Below, in pieces: positions 35,179 to 43,177 of a stretch of 64,000 nucleotides of DNA. Below the pieces are notes generated by a model, which was given only the letters and a program-made list of their open reading frames with translations, was not told the DNA's origin and did not search any database. How positions within the stretch are numbered: position 1 is the first letter of the stretch; the number at the start of each line of letters is the position of its first letter. Source of the stretch: Lawsonibacter hominis (lineage in GTDB: Bacteria; Bacillota; Clostridia; Oscillospirales; Oscillospiraceae); NCBI RefSeq assembly GCF_014287895.1, contig NZ_JACOPP010000007.1:62001-126000 (forward strand), written 5' to 3'. The position numbers and the translations under genes are program-made.

Positions 35179-35656
35179 TTTCTAAGACCTCCAGATAAAG
35201 ATATAGCCACTTTTGGACAGAGAAGCAGCGCTGAAAAGTGAATCGGCCGGGATTTTGCTCCTCTGTTCGTCGCAAGTATATAAAAATTTTGCGGGTAACT
35301 CAAGCTGTTTGGTGTGTTTTTCACAACCGTTCGCCTTCCGGCGGGGCGAGGGAACGGATGGGGCGGTTTTAAGAAAATTTTTGAAATGAAATACGCGTAA
35401 TTGTGCAAAAATCCGGCGGCCAGCGTTGTTTTTTTGCGATATACGTGAAAAAGCGGACGGTTATTATGGTGATTTTAACGAGAATAGCTGCACAAATGAG
35501 CAAGCTGCACAGGTGATTCAATTGGCCCGAAATGATTGACAATGTTCAAAAAGTGCCTCAAACTTGATATGGTTTCTGAACTGTGTGTAACGGAAAGAGG
35601 CCATTGTGGAGACGGCATGCCGCCTTCACGGGTAATTTGAAGGGAGCGAGCGCGCC
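35179..35656. promoter_or_regulatory. Divergent control region of the sugar island
   Basis: 478 bp with no credible gene, AT-richer than its surroundings. It lies between the phosphotriesterase-like gene and EIIA. It contains TTGTGCAA (35401-35408) and a direct repeat of GCTGCACA (35487-35494 and 35504-35511, 17 bp apart), candidate binding sites for the SorC-family regulator. A TTGACA lies at 35536-35541 but has no well-placed -10, as expected if an activator is needed. Confidence 0.5.
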
Positions 35657-36109
35657 ATGAAGCTTGATTATTTAAAAGGCCTGTATCAAAAGGGCCTGTT
35701 TGAAGTACACGAATGCTTTACGACCTGGGAGCAGGCGGTCAGGGCCTCTGTTCAGCCGCTGGTGCGAGCCGGCATGGCAGAGCCGGCTTATGCCGACAGC
35801 ATCATTGACAATGTGGAGGAAAACGGACCTTACATCTTTTTGGCGCCCCATATCTGTATGCCCCATTCCAAGGCGGTGGAGCTTGTCCATAAACCGGGGA
35901 TCTGTTTTGTAAAGGTAAACCAGCCCGTTTGGTATGATAAGAACGACCCCGACATGGGCGCGGAGCTTTTTTTTACCATTGCAGCCTGCGAGTTGAACGC
36001 CCACTTGGATGCGGTCATGGAATTAGCGGATATTTTTGATGATGAAGAAACCATAACCGCTTTGCTGAACGCAAAAAGTTCCCAGGATTTTGAAAAGCTG
36101 TTGGGCTGA
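35657..36109 (+). CDS. PTS EIIA component (fructose/mannitol/ascorbate type)
   Basis: 150-residue phosphocarrier. The active His lies in PYIFLAPHICMPHSKAV, the PTS_EIIA type 2 signature. It should accept phosphate from HPr and pass it to EIIB. The C-terminal LADIFDDEETITALLNAKSSQDF is typical. It is the first gene of the rightward PTS operon. Homologues are UlaC and SgcA. Confidence 0.9.
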   Translation: MKLDYLKGLYQKGLFEVHECFTTWEQAVRASVQPLVRAGMAEPAYADSIIDNVEENGPYIFLAPHICMPHSKAVELVHKPGICFVKVNQPVWYDKNDPDMGAELFFTIAACELNAHLDAVMELADIFDDEETITALLNAKSSQDFEKLLG

Positions 36110-36263
36110 GCCACTCCCTTCGCTTTTCAAATGATAGAATCAAATTCCGGCCGGGGAAAGGAGGAAAAAGTCCCATAGTTTCCCTCACAGGCAGTTAAAA
36201 GGACCGAGATTATTTTGGTACCCCCAAAACAGAGAAAACTGCAAAAAGAAAGAAGAGGAGAAT

Positions 36264-37745
36264 ATGGAGAACGTCATATCCGTATTGAGCTGGGTCTGGT
36301 ACAATTTCTTTGACAGAGCAGCTATGTTTATGATGGTGCTGGTCCTGATCGGCCAGCTGCTGACAAAGCGCCCCGTTTTGGAGTCCATTATGGGCGCCCT
36401 GAAGGCCTATATCGGCTATATCGTCTATCAGACGGCCACCGGCGGACTGTACAATGCCTTCCAACCCATCATGATGGGGATGCGGAACGTCCTGGGCATG
36501 AATTTGCTCGTCAATGACGATTCCTTGGGCGCAGGGACCCTAACCGCCATTTTGGAGGGCTTTGGGCGCACCACCAGCCTGCAGATGGCTTCCATGGCGG
36601 CAGGCTTTATTTTTGCAATCCTATTGGTCCTGCTGAAGAAGTACACAAAGTGCCGGTCCCTTATTATCCAGGCGCACATCCTGTCCGGTCAGGCCATCGA
36701 CATGGTCCCGATCCTTCTGGTCATGTTCCCCCTGATGAACGATTTCACCGTTATTCTGGCGGTGGGCCTCTTCCTGGCGGTAAAGTGGTGCGTGCTTTCC
36801 AACTTAACGGTGGAACCCGCGCAGGATCTGACCGACGGCGCAAATATGTGCGTGGGGCACACCCAGATGATCCTGGACCGCATCGGCTATGAGTATGGCC
36901 GGTACCTGGAGCGCAAGGCCAGGAAAAAGGGTAAGGAAGTCAAGAAGTTCGATAATATGGAGATGCCCGGTTTCCTGTCCATTTTCAACGATATGTATGT
37001 GTCCTCCTTTATCGTCATGCTGATTTACTTTGCCGTGCTGATTTCCCTGATCGGAAAGCCCGGTATGATGGCCATCGACTCCAGCCTCACTGAAAGCACA
37101 AGTTTTGCCCTGTATATCTTCCACACCGCCGGCAAGTTCCCCGTTTACCTGGTGATCCTGCTGACCGGAATGCGGATGTTCGTTGCTGAGCTGACCGTGG
37201 CCTTCAGCGGTATCTCCGAAAAGATCCTGCCCAACACCCTGCCCGGCATCGACTGCGCCGCCTTCTACGGCTTTGTAACCAACGGCTCGGTCATTACCAT
37301 CAGCTTCCTGGTGGGTTCCCTGACCATGACCCTCTTTACCACGGTCGGCATGTTGCTCGGCCTGCCCTTCGTGTGCCTGGTCGGGTTTGTCCCCATGATG
37401 TTCGACAGCGCCACCGTCGGCATTTTCGCCCATCACAGAGGCGGTATCAAGGCCCTGGTGGTCTCCTGTATCGGCGTGGCGGTGGCCGACGTATTCCTGG
37501 CGGGGATCGCCGCGTGCACCATCGGCTTTGCCCAGTACGGCGGGGTCGGTTTCCAGGTGGACAACGCAATTACCCTGGCGGCGTTCTCCCCCATCTGGAA
37601 GTATCTCGGATGGGCCGGATATGCCTTGGTCCTGGTCATCATGCTGGCAATCCCACAGATTCAGTATCTTAAGAACAAGAAGGGATATTGGCTGGCCGCC
37701 GAGGACTGGGAACAGTACAAGCAGGTCATGGGGGAGGATTTATAA
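36264..37745 (+). CDS. PTS EIIC permease, UlaA (ascorbate) family
   Basis: 493-residue polytopic transporter with about 10-11 membrane segments. It aligns with UlaA along its length: GALKAYIGYIVYQTATGGLYNAFQP, LIIQAHILSGQAIDMV, DLTDGANMCVGHTQ, GMRMFVAELTVAFSGISEKILP, IDCAAFYGF and PMMFDSATVGIFAHHRGG. It moves the sugar across the membrane while EIIB phosphorylates it. The UlaA family handles L-ascorbate and related sugar acids; the divergent enzymes here suggest a different but related substrate. Confidence 0.92.
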   Translation: MENVISVLSWVWYNFFDRAAMFMMVLVLIGQLLTKRPVLESIMGALKAYIGYIVYQTATGGLYNAFQPIMMGMRNVLGMNLLVNDDSLGAGTLTAILEGFGRTTSLQMASMAAGFIFAILLVLLKKYTKCRSLIIQAHILSGQAIDMVPILLVMFPLMNDFTVILAVGLFLAVKWCVLSNLTVEPAQDLTDGANMCVGHTQMILDRIGYEYGRYLERKARKKGKEVKKFDNMEMPGFLSIFNDMYVSSFIVMLIYFAVLISLIGKPGMMAIDSSLTESTSFALYIFHTAGKFPVYLVILLTGMRMFVAELTVAFSGISEKILPNTLPGIDCAAFYGFVTNGSVITISFLVGSLTMTLFTTVGMLLGLPFVCLVGFVPMMFDSATVGIFAHHRGGIKALVVSCIGVAVADVFLAGIAACTIGFAQYGGVGFQVDNAITLAAFSPIWKYLGWAGYALVLVIMLAIPQIQYLKNKKGYWLAAEDWEQYKQVMGEDL

Positions 37746-37772
37746 GAATCCGCAGGGCCCCTTTTTTGGATC

Positions 37773-37807
37773 GGGAATCCCACGGCCGGATCGGCCGTGG
37801 GATTCCC
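37773..37807 (+). terminator. Intercistronic hairpin between EIIC and EIIB
   Basis: GGGAATCCCACGGCCG / CGGCCGTGGGATTCCC, a perfect 16-bp stem with a 3-nt loop. No U tract follows directly, so it may stabilise or partially terminate the mRNA and set different levels of permease and soluble components. Confidence 0.65.
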
Positions 37808-37874
37808 TCCCTGTTAAAAATACCGCGTAAAATGCAGCGCACGAAAGACAAATCATGTCGGAGGAGTGAGACAG

Positions 37875-38192
37875 ATGGACGTCAAGAGCAAAAAGTTTAA
37901 TATCCTGGCGTGCTGTGCGGCTGGCAACGGCTGCTGCCAGCTGGTGAGCCTGAAGGTCAAACGGGTGTTTACCAAGCTGGGGCTGAAATGCAATGTGGAG
38001 GCGAACACCGTGTCGGTGGGAAAGGCCATCGGTCAGAAATACGACGTGGTCTACTGTGGCGTGGCGCTGGAGCCCCAGTTCGCTGCGGCAAAACAAAAGG
38101 GAGCCTATGTGATCCCCCTGAAAAACATTATGTCCGAGGCAGAGATCGAGGAGAAGACGAAGCTCTGGCTGGACACCCTGGCCGGCGCCTGA
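37875..38192 (+). CDS. PTS EIIB component
   Basis: 105-residue phosphocarrier of the lactose/ascorbate EIIB fold. The phosphorylated Cys is in the N-terminal loop FNILACCAAGNGCCQLVSLKV, which holds two adjacent Cys residues plus another pair after GNG; UlaB has a single CGNGQGSS-type loop. The rest (DVVYCGVALEPQFAAAKQKGAYVIPLKNIMS) fits the fold. The start at 37875 was chosen for GGAGGAG 8 bp upstream; an in-frame GTG at 37866 is part of that site. Confidence 0.88.
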   Translation: MDVKSKKFNILACCAAGNGCCQLVSLKVKRVFTKLGLKCNVEANTVSVGKAIGQKYDVVYCGVALEPQFAAAKQKGAYVIPLKNIMSEAEIEEKTKLWLDTLAGA

Positions 38193-38215
38193 CCTGGCTG
38201 GAGGAGAGAAGCGCC

Positions 38216-38473
38216 ATGAAAGAATTTACTTATGTGATCCGGGATGCCGAGGGACTTCATGCCAGGCCGGCAGGTCTGCTGGTCAAGCTGGCCCAGGGCT
38301 TCTCCTGTACGATTCAGCTATCCGCCAATGGGAAGAGCGCCGACGCCAAGCGTCTGTTTGCCGTAATGAAGCTGGCGGCTAAGTGCGGACAGGAGCTTCG
38401 AATAAATGTGGAGGGGCCGGATGAAACGGCGGCGGCCAGGGCGCTGGAGGAGTTCTGCGCCAAAGAACTGTAA
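38216..38473 (+). CDS. HPr-family phosphocarrier protein lacking the regulatory serine
   Basis: 85 residues. His15 is in GLHARPAGLLVKLAQ, the site phosphorylated by Enzyme I. The segment that carries Ser46 in Gram-positive HPr (AKSIMGVMSL) reads AKRLFAVMKL here, with Arg at 46, so HPr kinase should not be able to modify it. This suggests a dedicated carrier for the local PTS that escapes catabolite control. It is followed 14 bp later by its own Enzyme I. Confidence 0.92.
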   Translation: MKEFTYVIRDAEGLHARPAGLLVKLAQGFSCTIQLSANGKSADAKRLFAVMKLAAKCGQELRINVEGPDETAAARALEEFCAKEL

Positions 38474-38487
38474 GGGGGCCGCAGCAT

Positions 38488-40122
38488 ATGGAGATCATGA
38501 CCGGGATACCGGCCTCGTCTGGCCTCGTTACCGGGCCGGTTTTCCTGTATGAAAGACCAGAGACAGCGGCCTTCTCCACGCAGTCGGCCCGGACTGCAGA
38601 GCAGGAGCACCGGCGATTCGAACAAGCGGCGGAACAGGCCGGGGAACAGCTGGAGAAACTGTATGAAAAGACCGTCCGGGATGCGGGGGAGTCTGCCGCT
38701 CAGATTTTTCATATCCATAAGATGATGCTGGAGGACCTGGACTGGCTGGAGTCTATTTCCATCAATATTTATGAAAAGGGATATACGGCCGAGTATGCGG
38801 TAACGTGCACTGCGACCGAGTTTGCCGAAATGTTTTCCTCCCTGGAGGACGAAGTCATGCAGGCCCGAAGCGCCGATGTCAGAGATCTGTGCCAGCGCCT
38901 GTTGGCGGTTCTGTCCGGCAAGGGAGCGGGCCGGGCGCTGACCGCCCCTGCGGTGATCGCCGCTGCAGATATGCTTCCCAGCGACACCATGCAGCTGGAA
39001 AAGCGTCATGTGCTCGCGTTTGTGACGGAGCAGGGCTCCTACGCCTCCCACTCGGCCATTTTAGCCCGGACCATGGGGATTCCCGCAGTGGTGGGGGTGC
39101 CGGGACTGATGGATGCCCTATCCGATGGACGTACCGTGATTGTGGACGGGAGCCGGGGAAGGGTTATCCTGGACCCGGACGAAGAGACGCTTCAGACCTG
39201 TGAAGCGCGCCGTACGGCCTATTTGAAAGAGCAGGAGGACCTCAGGGCCTTTCGGGACAAGGAAAGTATTACGCGGGACGGCGTGCGGATCGAGGTGTGT
39301 GCCAATATCGGCAGTGTCGCGGACGCCGATTCGGCTTTGGCGCAGGGCGCGGACGGCGTGGGACTAATGCGCAGTGAATTCCTCTACCTGGACGCAGCGG
39401 AGCTCCCGGATGAAGCGGCTCAGGTCGACGCATACAGCCAAGTCCTCCGCAGGATGAACGGTAAAAGAGTGGTAGTACGCACCCTGGACATTGGGGCGGA
39501 CAAGGTGCCCTCGTATCTGCCGCTGCCCCACGAGGAGAATTCGGCCCTGGGCTGCCGGGCCATCCGGCTGTGCTTTGCCCAGCCGGATGTGTTCCGTACG
39601 CAATTACGGGCTTTGCTGCGCGCTTCTGTGTACGGCACGCTGGCCATCATGTTCCCCATGATCAGCAAGCTGGAGGAACTGCACAGGGCCAAGGCCGTGC
39701 TGAAGCAGTGCCAGGAGGAACTGAGACAGGAGGGGATCCCCTTCTCCCAGAACATTGAGGTTGGGATGATGGTAGAGGTGCCCTCGGCCGCGATCATGAG
39801 CGACCGGTTTGCTGCCGAGGTGGACTTTTTCTCCATTGGGACCAATGACCTGACACAGTATACCTTGGCGGCCGACCGGCTCAATGAGAAGGTGGCGGCG
39901 TTATTTGACTATGGCGATGAAGCGGTTCTGCGGCTGGTCGCCCATACCGCGAAGAGCGCTGCTGCACATGGGATCTGGTGCGGAATCTGTGGGGAGTCGG
40001 CAGCGAAGACGGAGCTGTTGCCCTTCTATGCAAAGGCAGGGATCCGGGAGCTGTCTGTCGTTCCGGGAAAAGTCTTGGAAATACGCAGGGCAGTGACCCA
40101 ATTGGACACGACCGCGCTATAG
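38488..40122 (+). CDS. ptsP: PTS Enzyme I (phosphoenolpyruvate-protein phosphotransferase)
   Basis: 544 residues, shorter than the usual 570-575. The N-terminal HPr-binding/phosphohistidine domain has the active His in GSYASHSAILARTMGIPAVVG. The C-terminal PEP-binding TIM barrel shows GVGLMRSEFLYLD, VRTLDIGADKVPSYLPLP, MFPMISKLEELHRA, VGMMVEVPSAAIMSDRFA, FFSIGTNDLTQYTLAADR and the Cys-containing GIWCGICGESA. It takes phosphate from PEP and passes it to the HPr encoded just before. The local PTS therefore carries all its energy-coupling parts. Confidence 0.95.
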   Translation: MEIMTGIPASSGLVTGPVFLYERPETAAFSTQSARTAEQEHRRFEQAAEQAGEQLEKLYEKTVRDAGESAAQIFHIHKMMLEDLDWLESISINIYEKGYTAEYAVTCTATEFAEMFSSLEDEVMQARSADVRDLCQRLLAVLSGKGAGRALTAPAVIAAADMLPSDTMQLEKRHVLAFVTEQGSYASHSAILARTMGIPAVVGVPGLMDALSDGRTVIVDGSRGRVILDPDEETLQTCEARRTAYLKEQEDLRAFRDKESITRDGVRIEVCANIGSVADADSALAQGADGVGLMRSEFLYLDAAELPDEAAQVDAYSQVLRRMNGKRVVVRTLDIGADKVPSYLPLPHEENSALGCRAIRLCFAQPDVFRTQLRALLRASVYGTLAIMFPMISKLEELHRAKAVLKQCQEELRQEGIPFSQNIEVGMMVEVPSAAIMSDRFAAEVDFFSIGTNDLTQYTLAADRLNEKVAALFDYGDEAVLRLVAHTAKSAAAHGIWCGICGESAAKTELLPFYAKAGIRELSVVPGKVLEIRRAVTQLDTTAL

Positions 40123-40141
40123 CGCAGCTTTTATTTTATAA

Positions 40142-40186
40142 GGCAGAGCCTCCGCTTGCATCAAACGCGCCCGCGGAGGCTCTGCC
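40142..40186 (+). terminator. Terminator after Enzyme I
   Basis: GGCAGAGCCTCCGC / GCGGAGGCTCTGCC with a 17-nt loop, just after the stop of Enzyme I. The U tract is weak. Confidence 0.65.
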
Positions 40187-40333
40187 CTATGTTTGCTTTG
40201 CCCGAAAGCCAGCTTGTTCCAGCGGTTTCTGTCAGCTTGCCCTTGAAATTAAAGGTGCTAGAGATTAAAATGATTCAGAAGTGATTTTTTAAACTCACCC
40301 TTTCAGCACTGCCTTTGCAAGGAGGGAAGCCGC

Positions 40334-41290
40334 ATGAAGGATATAGATTTGCTGGTAGAGGTTGCCCGGATGTACTACGATCAAGACCTGACGCAGCAGG
40401 AGATCGCCGACAAAATATATGTTTCCCGTTCCCGGGTATCCAGGCTGATCAAAAAGGCGAAAGCCCTTGGGATTGTGGAGATCATCATTAAACCGTCCTT
40501 TGAAAATCACCATAATTTAGAAAAGATACTTCGGGATCGCTTTTCATTGAAAGACGTATTGGTGGCCTACTCGGAAAACTCTGGAATCCAGGAGGAATTT
40601 GACAGCGTATGCAGTATGGGAGCATCCTATCTGTCCAGCATCCTGAACGAGCACAGTGTCCTTTCCGTCTCCCACGGAAAAACGGTCGCCACCACGGTTC
40701 AGAATCTAAAACCGCACCGTACGCTGCCTGGGATGAAAGTCGTGCAACTGGCCGGATCGCTGGAAAATACGAGCAACCCAACAGTGGACGAGATGTACAC
40801 GATGCAGCAGGTGGCGGTGTTGTACGGGTGCGAAATGAAACGATTGTTTCTGCCGTACCTGATGGACGATGAAGAGAGCAGGCAGTTGCTGCTAAAACGC
40901 AATGCAGCCATAGAGATTTTTCGGGTGCATCAGGAAGTGGACACGTTTATCAGCGGGGTGGATACGCTGCTTTACTGGACCGATCATATAGGGGAGAAAA
41001 ACGTGGCGCCGCTGATGAAAAACGGTGCGGTTGGCTGTATATGGGGTTATTTTTTTGATATAAATGGCGCTATTATCGAGACCCCGCTTTATGACCGCAT
41101 GATTATCCCAAAGCGCAGTATCTTTCAAACGGCTGAAAACCGGATCTGTATTGCAAATGATCGGTTTAAGATGAAAGCGATCTTGGGTGCGCTGCGGGGC
41201 GGATTGTGCAACGTGTTGATCACAAATTCTAAAATTGCGCGGCATTTGCTGACGCTGGACAGCGAGCCCGGATTGGAACGGCCGACATAA
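40334..41290 (+). CDS. SorC/DeoR-type sugar-binding transcriptional regulator
   Basis: 318 residues. The N-terminal HTH LLVEVARMYYDQDLTQQEIADKIYVSRSRVSRLIKKAKALGIV (6-48) is the SorC signature, followed by the sugar-phosphate-binding domain (about 60-315) with VLSVSHGKTVATTVQNL. These proteins sense a phosphorylated sugar intermediate. Position directly after the PTS operon makes it the likely regulator of the island. Its GC content looks lower than that of the housekeeping genes. ATG at 40334 has AAGGAGGGAAGCCGC upstream. Confidence 0.92.
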   Translation: MKDIDLLVEVARMYYDQDLTQQEIADKIYVSRSRVSRLIKKAKALGIVEIIIKPSFENHHNLEKILRDRFSLKDVLVAYSENSGIQEEFDSVCSMGASYLSSILNEHSVLSVSHGKTVATTVQNLKPHRTLPGMKVVQLAGSLENTSNPTVDEMYTMQQVAVLYGCEMKRLFLPYLMDDEESRQLLLKRNAAIEIFRVHQEVDTFISGVDTLLYWTDHIGEKNVAPLMKNGAVGCIWGYFFDINGAIIETPLYDRMIIPKRSIFQTAENRICIANDRFKMKAILGALRGGLCNVLITNSKIARHLLTLDSEPGLERPT

Positions 41291-41863
41291 GCGGTACCGG
41301 CCGCTTTCCCGGTTGGGGGCGCGCTAAGCGCAGCTTTCTTTATAATTAATTACAAGGCGCCCGCAGCGCAGGAGGCGGGGCTGTTGCCTCCACTGTGTAC
41401 CGGTCCGCGTCGGGCGTCCACGCCGGTATGCACTTGCTTGGGGCCGATTTCGTTTATGCGGTCCAGAACGGCCTCCCTCCGGGCGGGTTGTTTTCGCATG
41501 CTGTGCGTTCATTCACGGAAGCGGTTCTGCGGGATCTCATTTATGCCACCATTGCAGGTATTTTGCGGAAGACAGTGAGGATCCAAGAATCAAACGGGGA
41601 AAGGCGCAATAAGAACGGATAACGAAAAGGGAGCCGCTCCGATCAGGGCGGTCCCTTTTCCCTTTTCAGCCGTTTATGGGGCGCTGACGCCGCTACGGGC
41701 AGATGGAAAGGCGGCGCCGGGCCGGCAGAAACGCAGGCAGTCTCTTTTGCCGCGGCGGGGGAAAAATACGGCGACACGCCGGTGTGCCCGCCGTGTCGCT
41801 GCGATGCCGTCAACCGTTCCTTTGTGGTACGCCATCTCTTTGCATGACGGCAGACGTTCCTTT
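41291..41863. other. 573-bp gap without a convincing gene
   Basis: Lies between the SorC regulator and the end of spoIIID. Short open frames on both strands lack ribosome binding sites and family features. A weak hairpin (GGGAGCCGC...GGCGGTCCC, about 41630-41658) and the spoIIID terminator are the only structures seen. Confidence 0.5.
41771..41799 (-). terminator. Terminator of spoIIID
   Basis: GCGACACGCCGG / CCGCCGTGTCGC stem. On the minus strand an ATTTTT run follows. Confidence 0.75.
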
Positions 41864-42145
41864 TTATTCCGCGCCCTTATACTTCTTGCGGGTGGCGATG
41901 CCGCCGCGGATATGCCGCTCCGCCTTATTTTCCTCCAGCACGCCCTTGACCTGGAGATACAAGGGCCTGTTAAACGCGGGCAGACGTTCGCTCAGATCCT
42001 TATGTACCGTGGATTTGCTGATGCCGAACTTTTGGGCCGCGGTGCGCACCGTCGCTTTGTTTTCTATGATGTAAAGCGCCAGCTGACAGGCGCGCTCCTC
42101 GATGTTCCCTTTCAAACAGCAACACTCCCCGCAATGTTTCTTCAC
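41864..42145 (-). CDS. spoIIID: Sporulation transcriptional regulator SpoIIID
   Basis: 93-residue DNA-binding protein that switches mother-cell gene expression during sporulation. The core IEERACQLALYIIENKATVRTAAQKFGISKSTVHKDLSERLPAFN is diagnostic, including the near-invariant GISKSTVHKDL recognition helix. The C-terminal IRGGIATRKKYK is also conserved. The N-terminal extension (MKKHCGECCCLKGN) is Cys-rich and unusual. A possible sigma-E-type -10 (CATATAAAT on the minus strand, 42160-42152) lies just upstream, within the gap after lplA. Confidence 0.94.
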   Translation of the reverse strand: MKKHCGECCCLKGNIEERACQLALYIIENKATVRTAAQKFGISKSTVHKDLSERLPAFNRPLYLQVKGVLEENKAERHIRGGIATRKKYKGAE

Positions 42146-42193
42146 TGGCAGATTTATATGCGCCAGAACGGGGAGATATGTGGGTGGGGACGA

Positions 42194-43177
42194 TCAGTAC
42201 AGCAGCATTTGCGCGATATCATGGGCGGTGATCCCGTTGAGGTACTCGCCGATCCTGCAGTTTTCCAGGGCCTTTTCCAGATGTTGATCCAGCTTGAGCG
42301 ATACCATTGCCTCTTCCAGCTCGGCAAGGTCGCCGTTTCCAAAAAAGTCACCGTAAAACCGGATGCTTTTGATCCTGCCTTCCTCGGCCTGGAGGAAGAT
42401 GGTGACCAGTCCCGCGCTAAATTTCCGCTCACGGCGCATGTGGTAAGCGGGAGAACGGCCGTAATTCCACTCCCATGTGGCATATTTTTCGTCCCGAAGC
42501 CGTTTTACGGCGGCCAGCTCCTCCGGCGTCAGGGTCCGGGGCTCCAGACCATCGCTCTCCAGGATACCGGCGCGCAGCGCAGCCTTGAATTCCTCCATGG
42601 AAATGGGGCGTGGGGCGTGCGCGTTGATGGTGGTCACCCGGCTGCGGACGGATTTGACGCTTTTGGAATCAAACTTGGCCTGTTTGACCTTCAAAGCGTC
42701 GGCCACGTTGGTCAGGTTGGAGTCCAGCATAATGCAGCCGTGGTGGAGCAGGCGGCCGTGTCGGGCATACTGAGAATTGCCGGAAAACTTCTGCCCGTCG
42801 ATGGTGAGGTCGTTTCGTCCGTTAAACGCAGCCGTTACCCCAAACCGTTCCAGCGCACGCAGGACCGGGACGACAAAGACGTTGAAGTTGAAGTCGGCGT
42901 TGTCCGCCTGATCCACAATAAAGGTAAAGTTCAAATTTCCCTTGTCGTGGTAGACCGCCCCGCCCCCGGACAGGCGGCGGGCCACCCGAATGCCGTGGGC
43001 CTCCACATAGCTTTGGTTGATCTCTTCCGCCGTGTTTTGATACTTGCCCACTACGATGGTACGGTCGTTTTGCCAGAGCAGGAAATACTGCCTGCTCCGG
43101 TCCATGTGTTCAAAGATATATTCCTCCAGGGCAAGATTAAAGTAGGGATCCGTGCTGTGCGACTCCAGATAGACCAT
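42194..43177 (-). CDS. lplA: Lipoate-protein ligase
   Basis: 327 residues. Activates free lipoate with ATP and attaches it to a lipoyl domain. Seen: NLALEEYIFEHM, RTIVVGKYQNTAEEIN, RRLSGGGAVYHDKGNLNFTFI (lipoyl-AMP-binding block), DLTIDGQKFSGNSQYARHGRLLHHGCIML (with the catalytic Lys in GQKFSG), and a C-terminal accessory domain (about 245-327). The start at 43177 has AAAGGAGCCG upstream and lies 41 nt inside the preceding gene. Being in a sigma-54 operon, it can supply lipoylation for the dehydrogenase complex nearby. Confidence 0.94.
   Translation of the reverse strand: MVYLESHSTDPYFNLALEEYIFEHMDRSRQYFLLWQNDRTIVVGKYQNTAEEINQSYVEAHGIRVARRLSGGGAVYHDKGNLNFTFIVDQADNADFNFNVFVVPVLRALERFGVTAAFNGRNDLTIDGQKFSGNSQYARHGRLLHHGCIMLDSNLTNVADALKVKQAKFDSKSVKSVRSRVTTINAHAPRPISMEEFKAALRAGILESDGLEPRTLTPEELAAVKRLRDEKYATWEWNYGRSPAYHMRRERKFSAGLVTIFLQAEEGRIKSIRFYGDFFGNGDLAELEEAMVSLKLDQHLEKALENCRIGEYLNGITAHDIAQMLLY

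Noticed and set aside
35522..35541. Possible sigma-54 promoter for the PTS operon (TTGGCCCGAAATGATTG)
   Set aside because: The -12 element does not match TTGC at the required spacing, and a SorC-type regulator does not use sigma-54.
41395..41622. 75-codon plus-strand frame in the gap before spoIIID
   Set aside because: No ribosome binding site, no recognisable motif, and several alternative frames of similar size overlap it.
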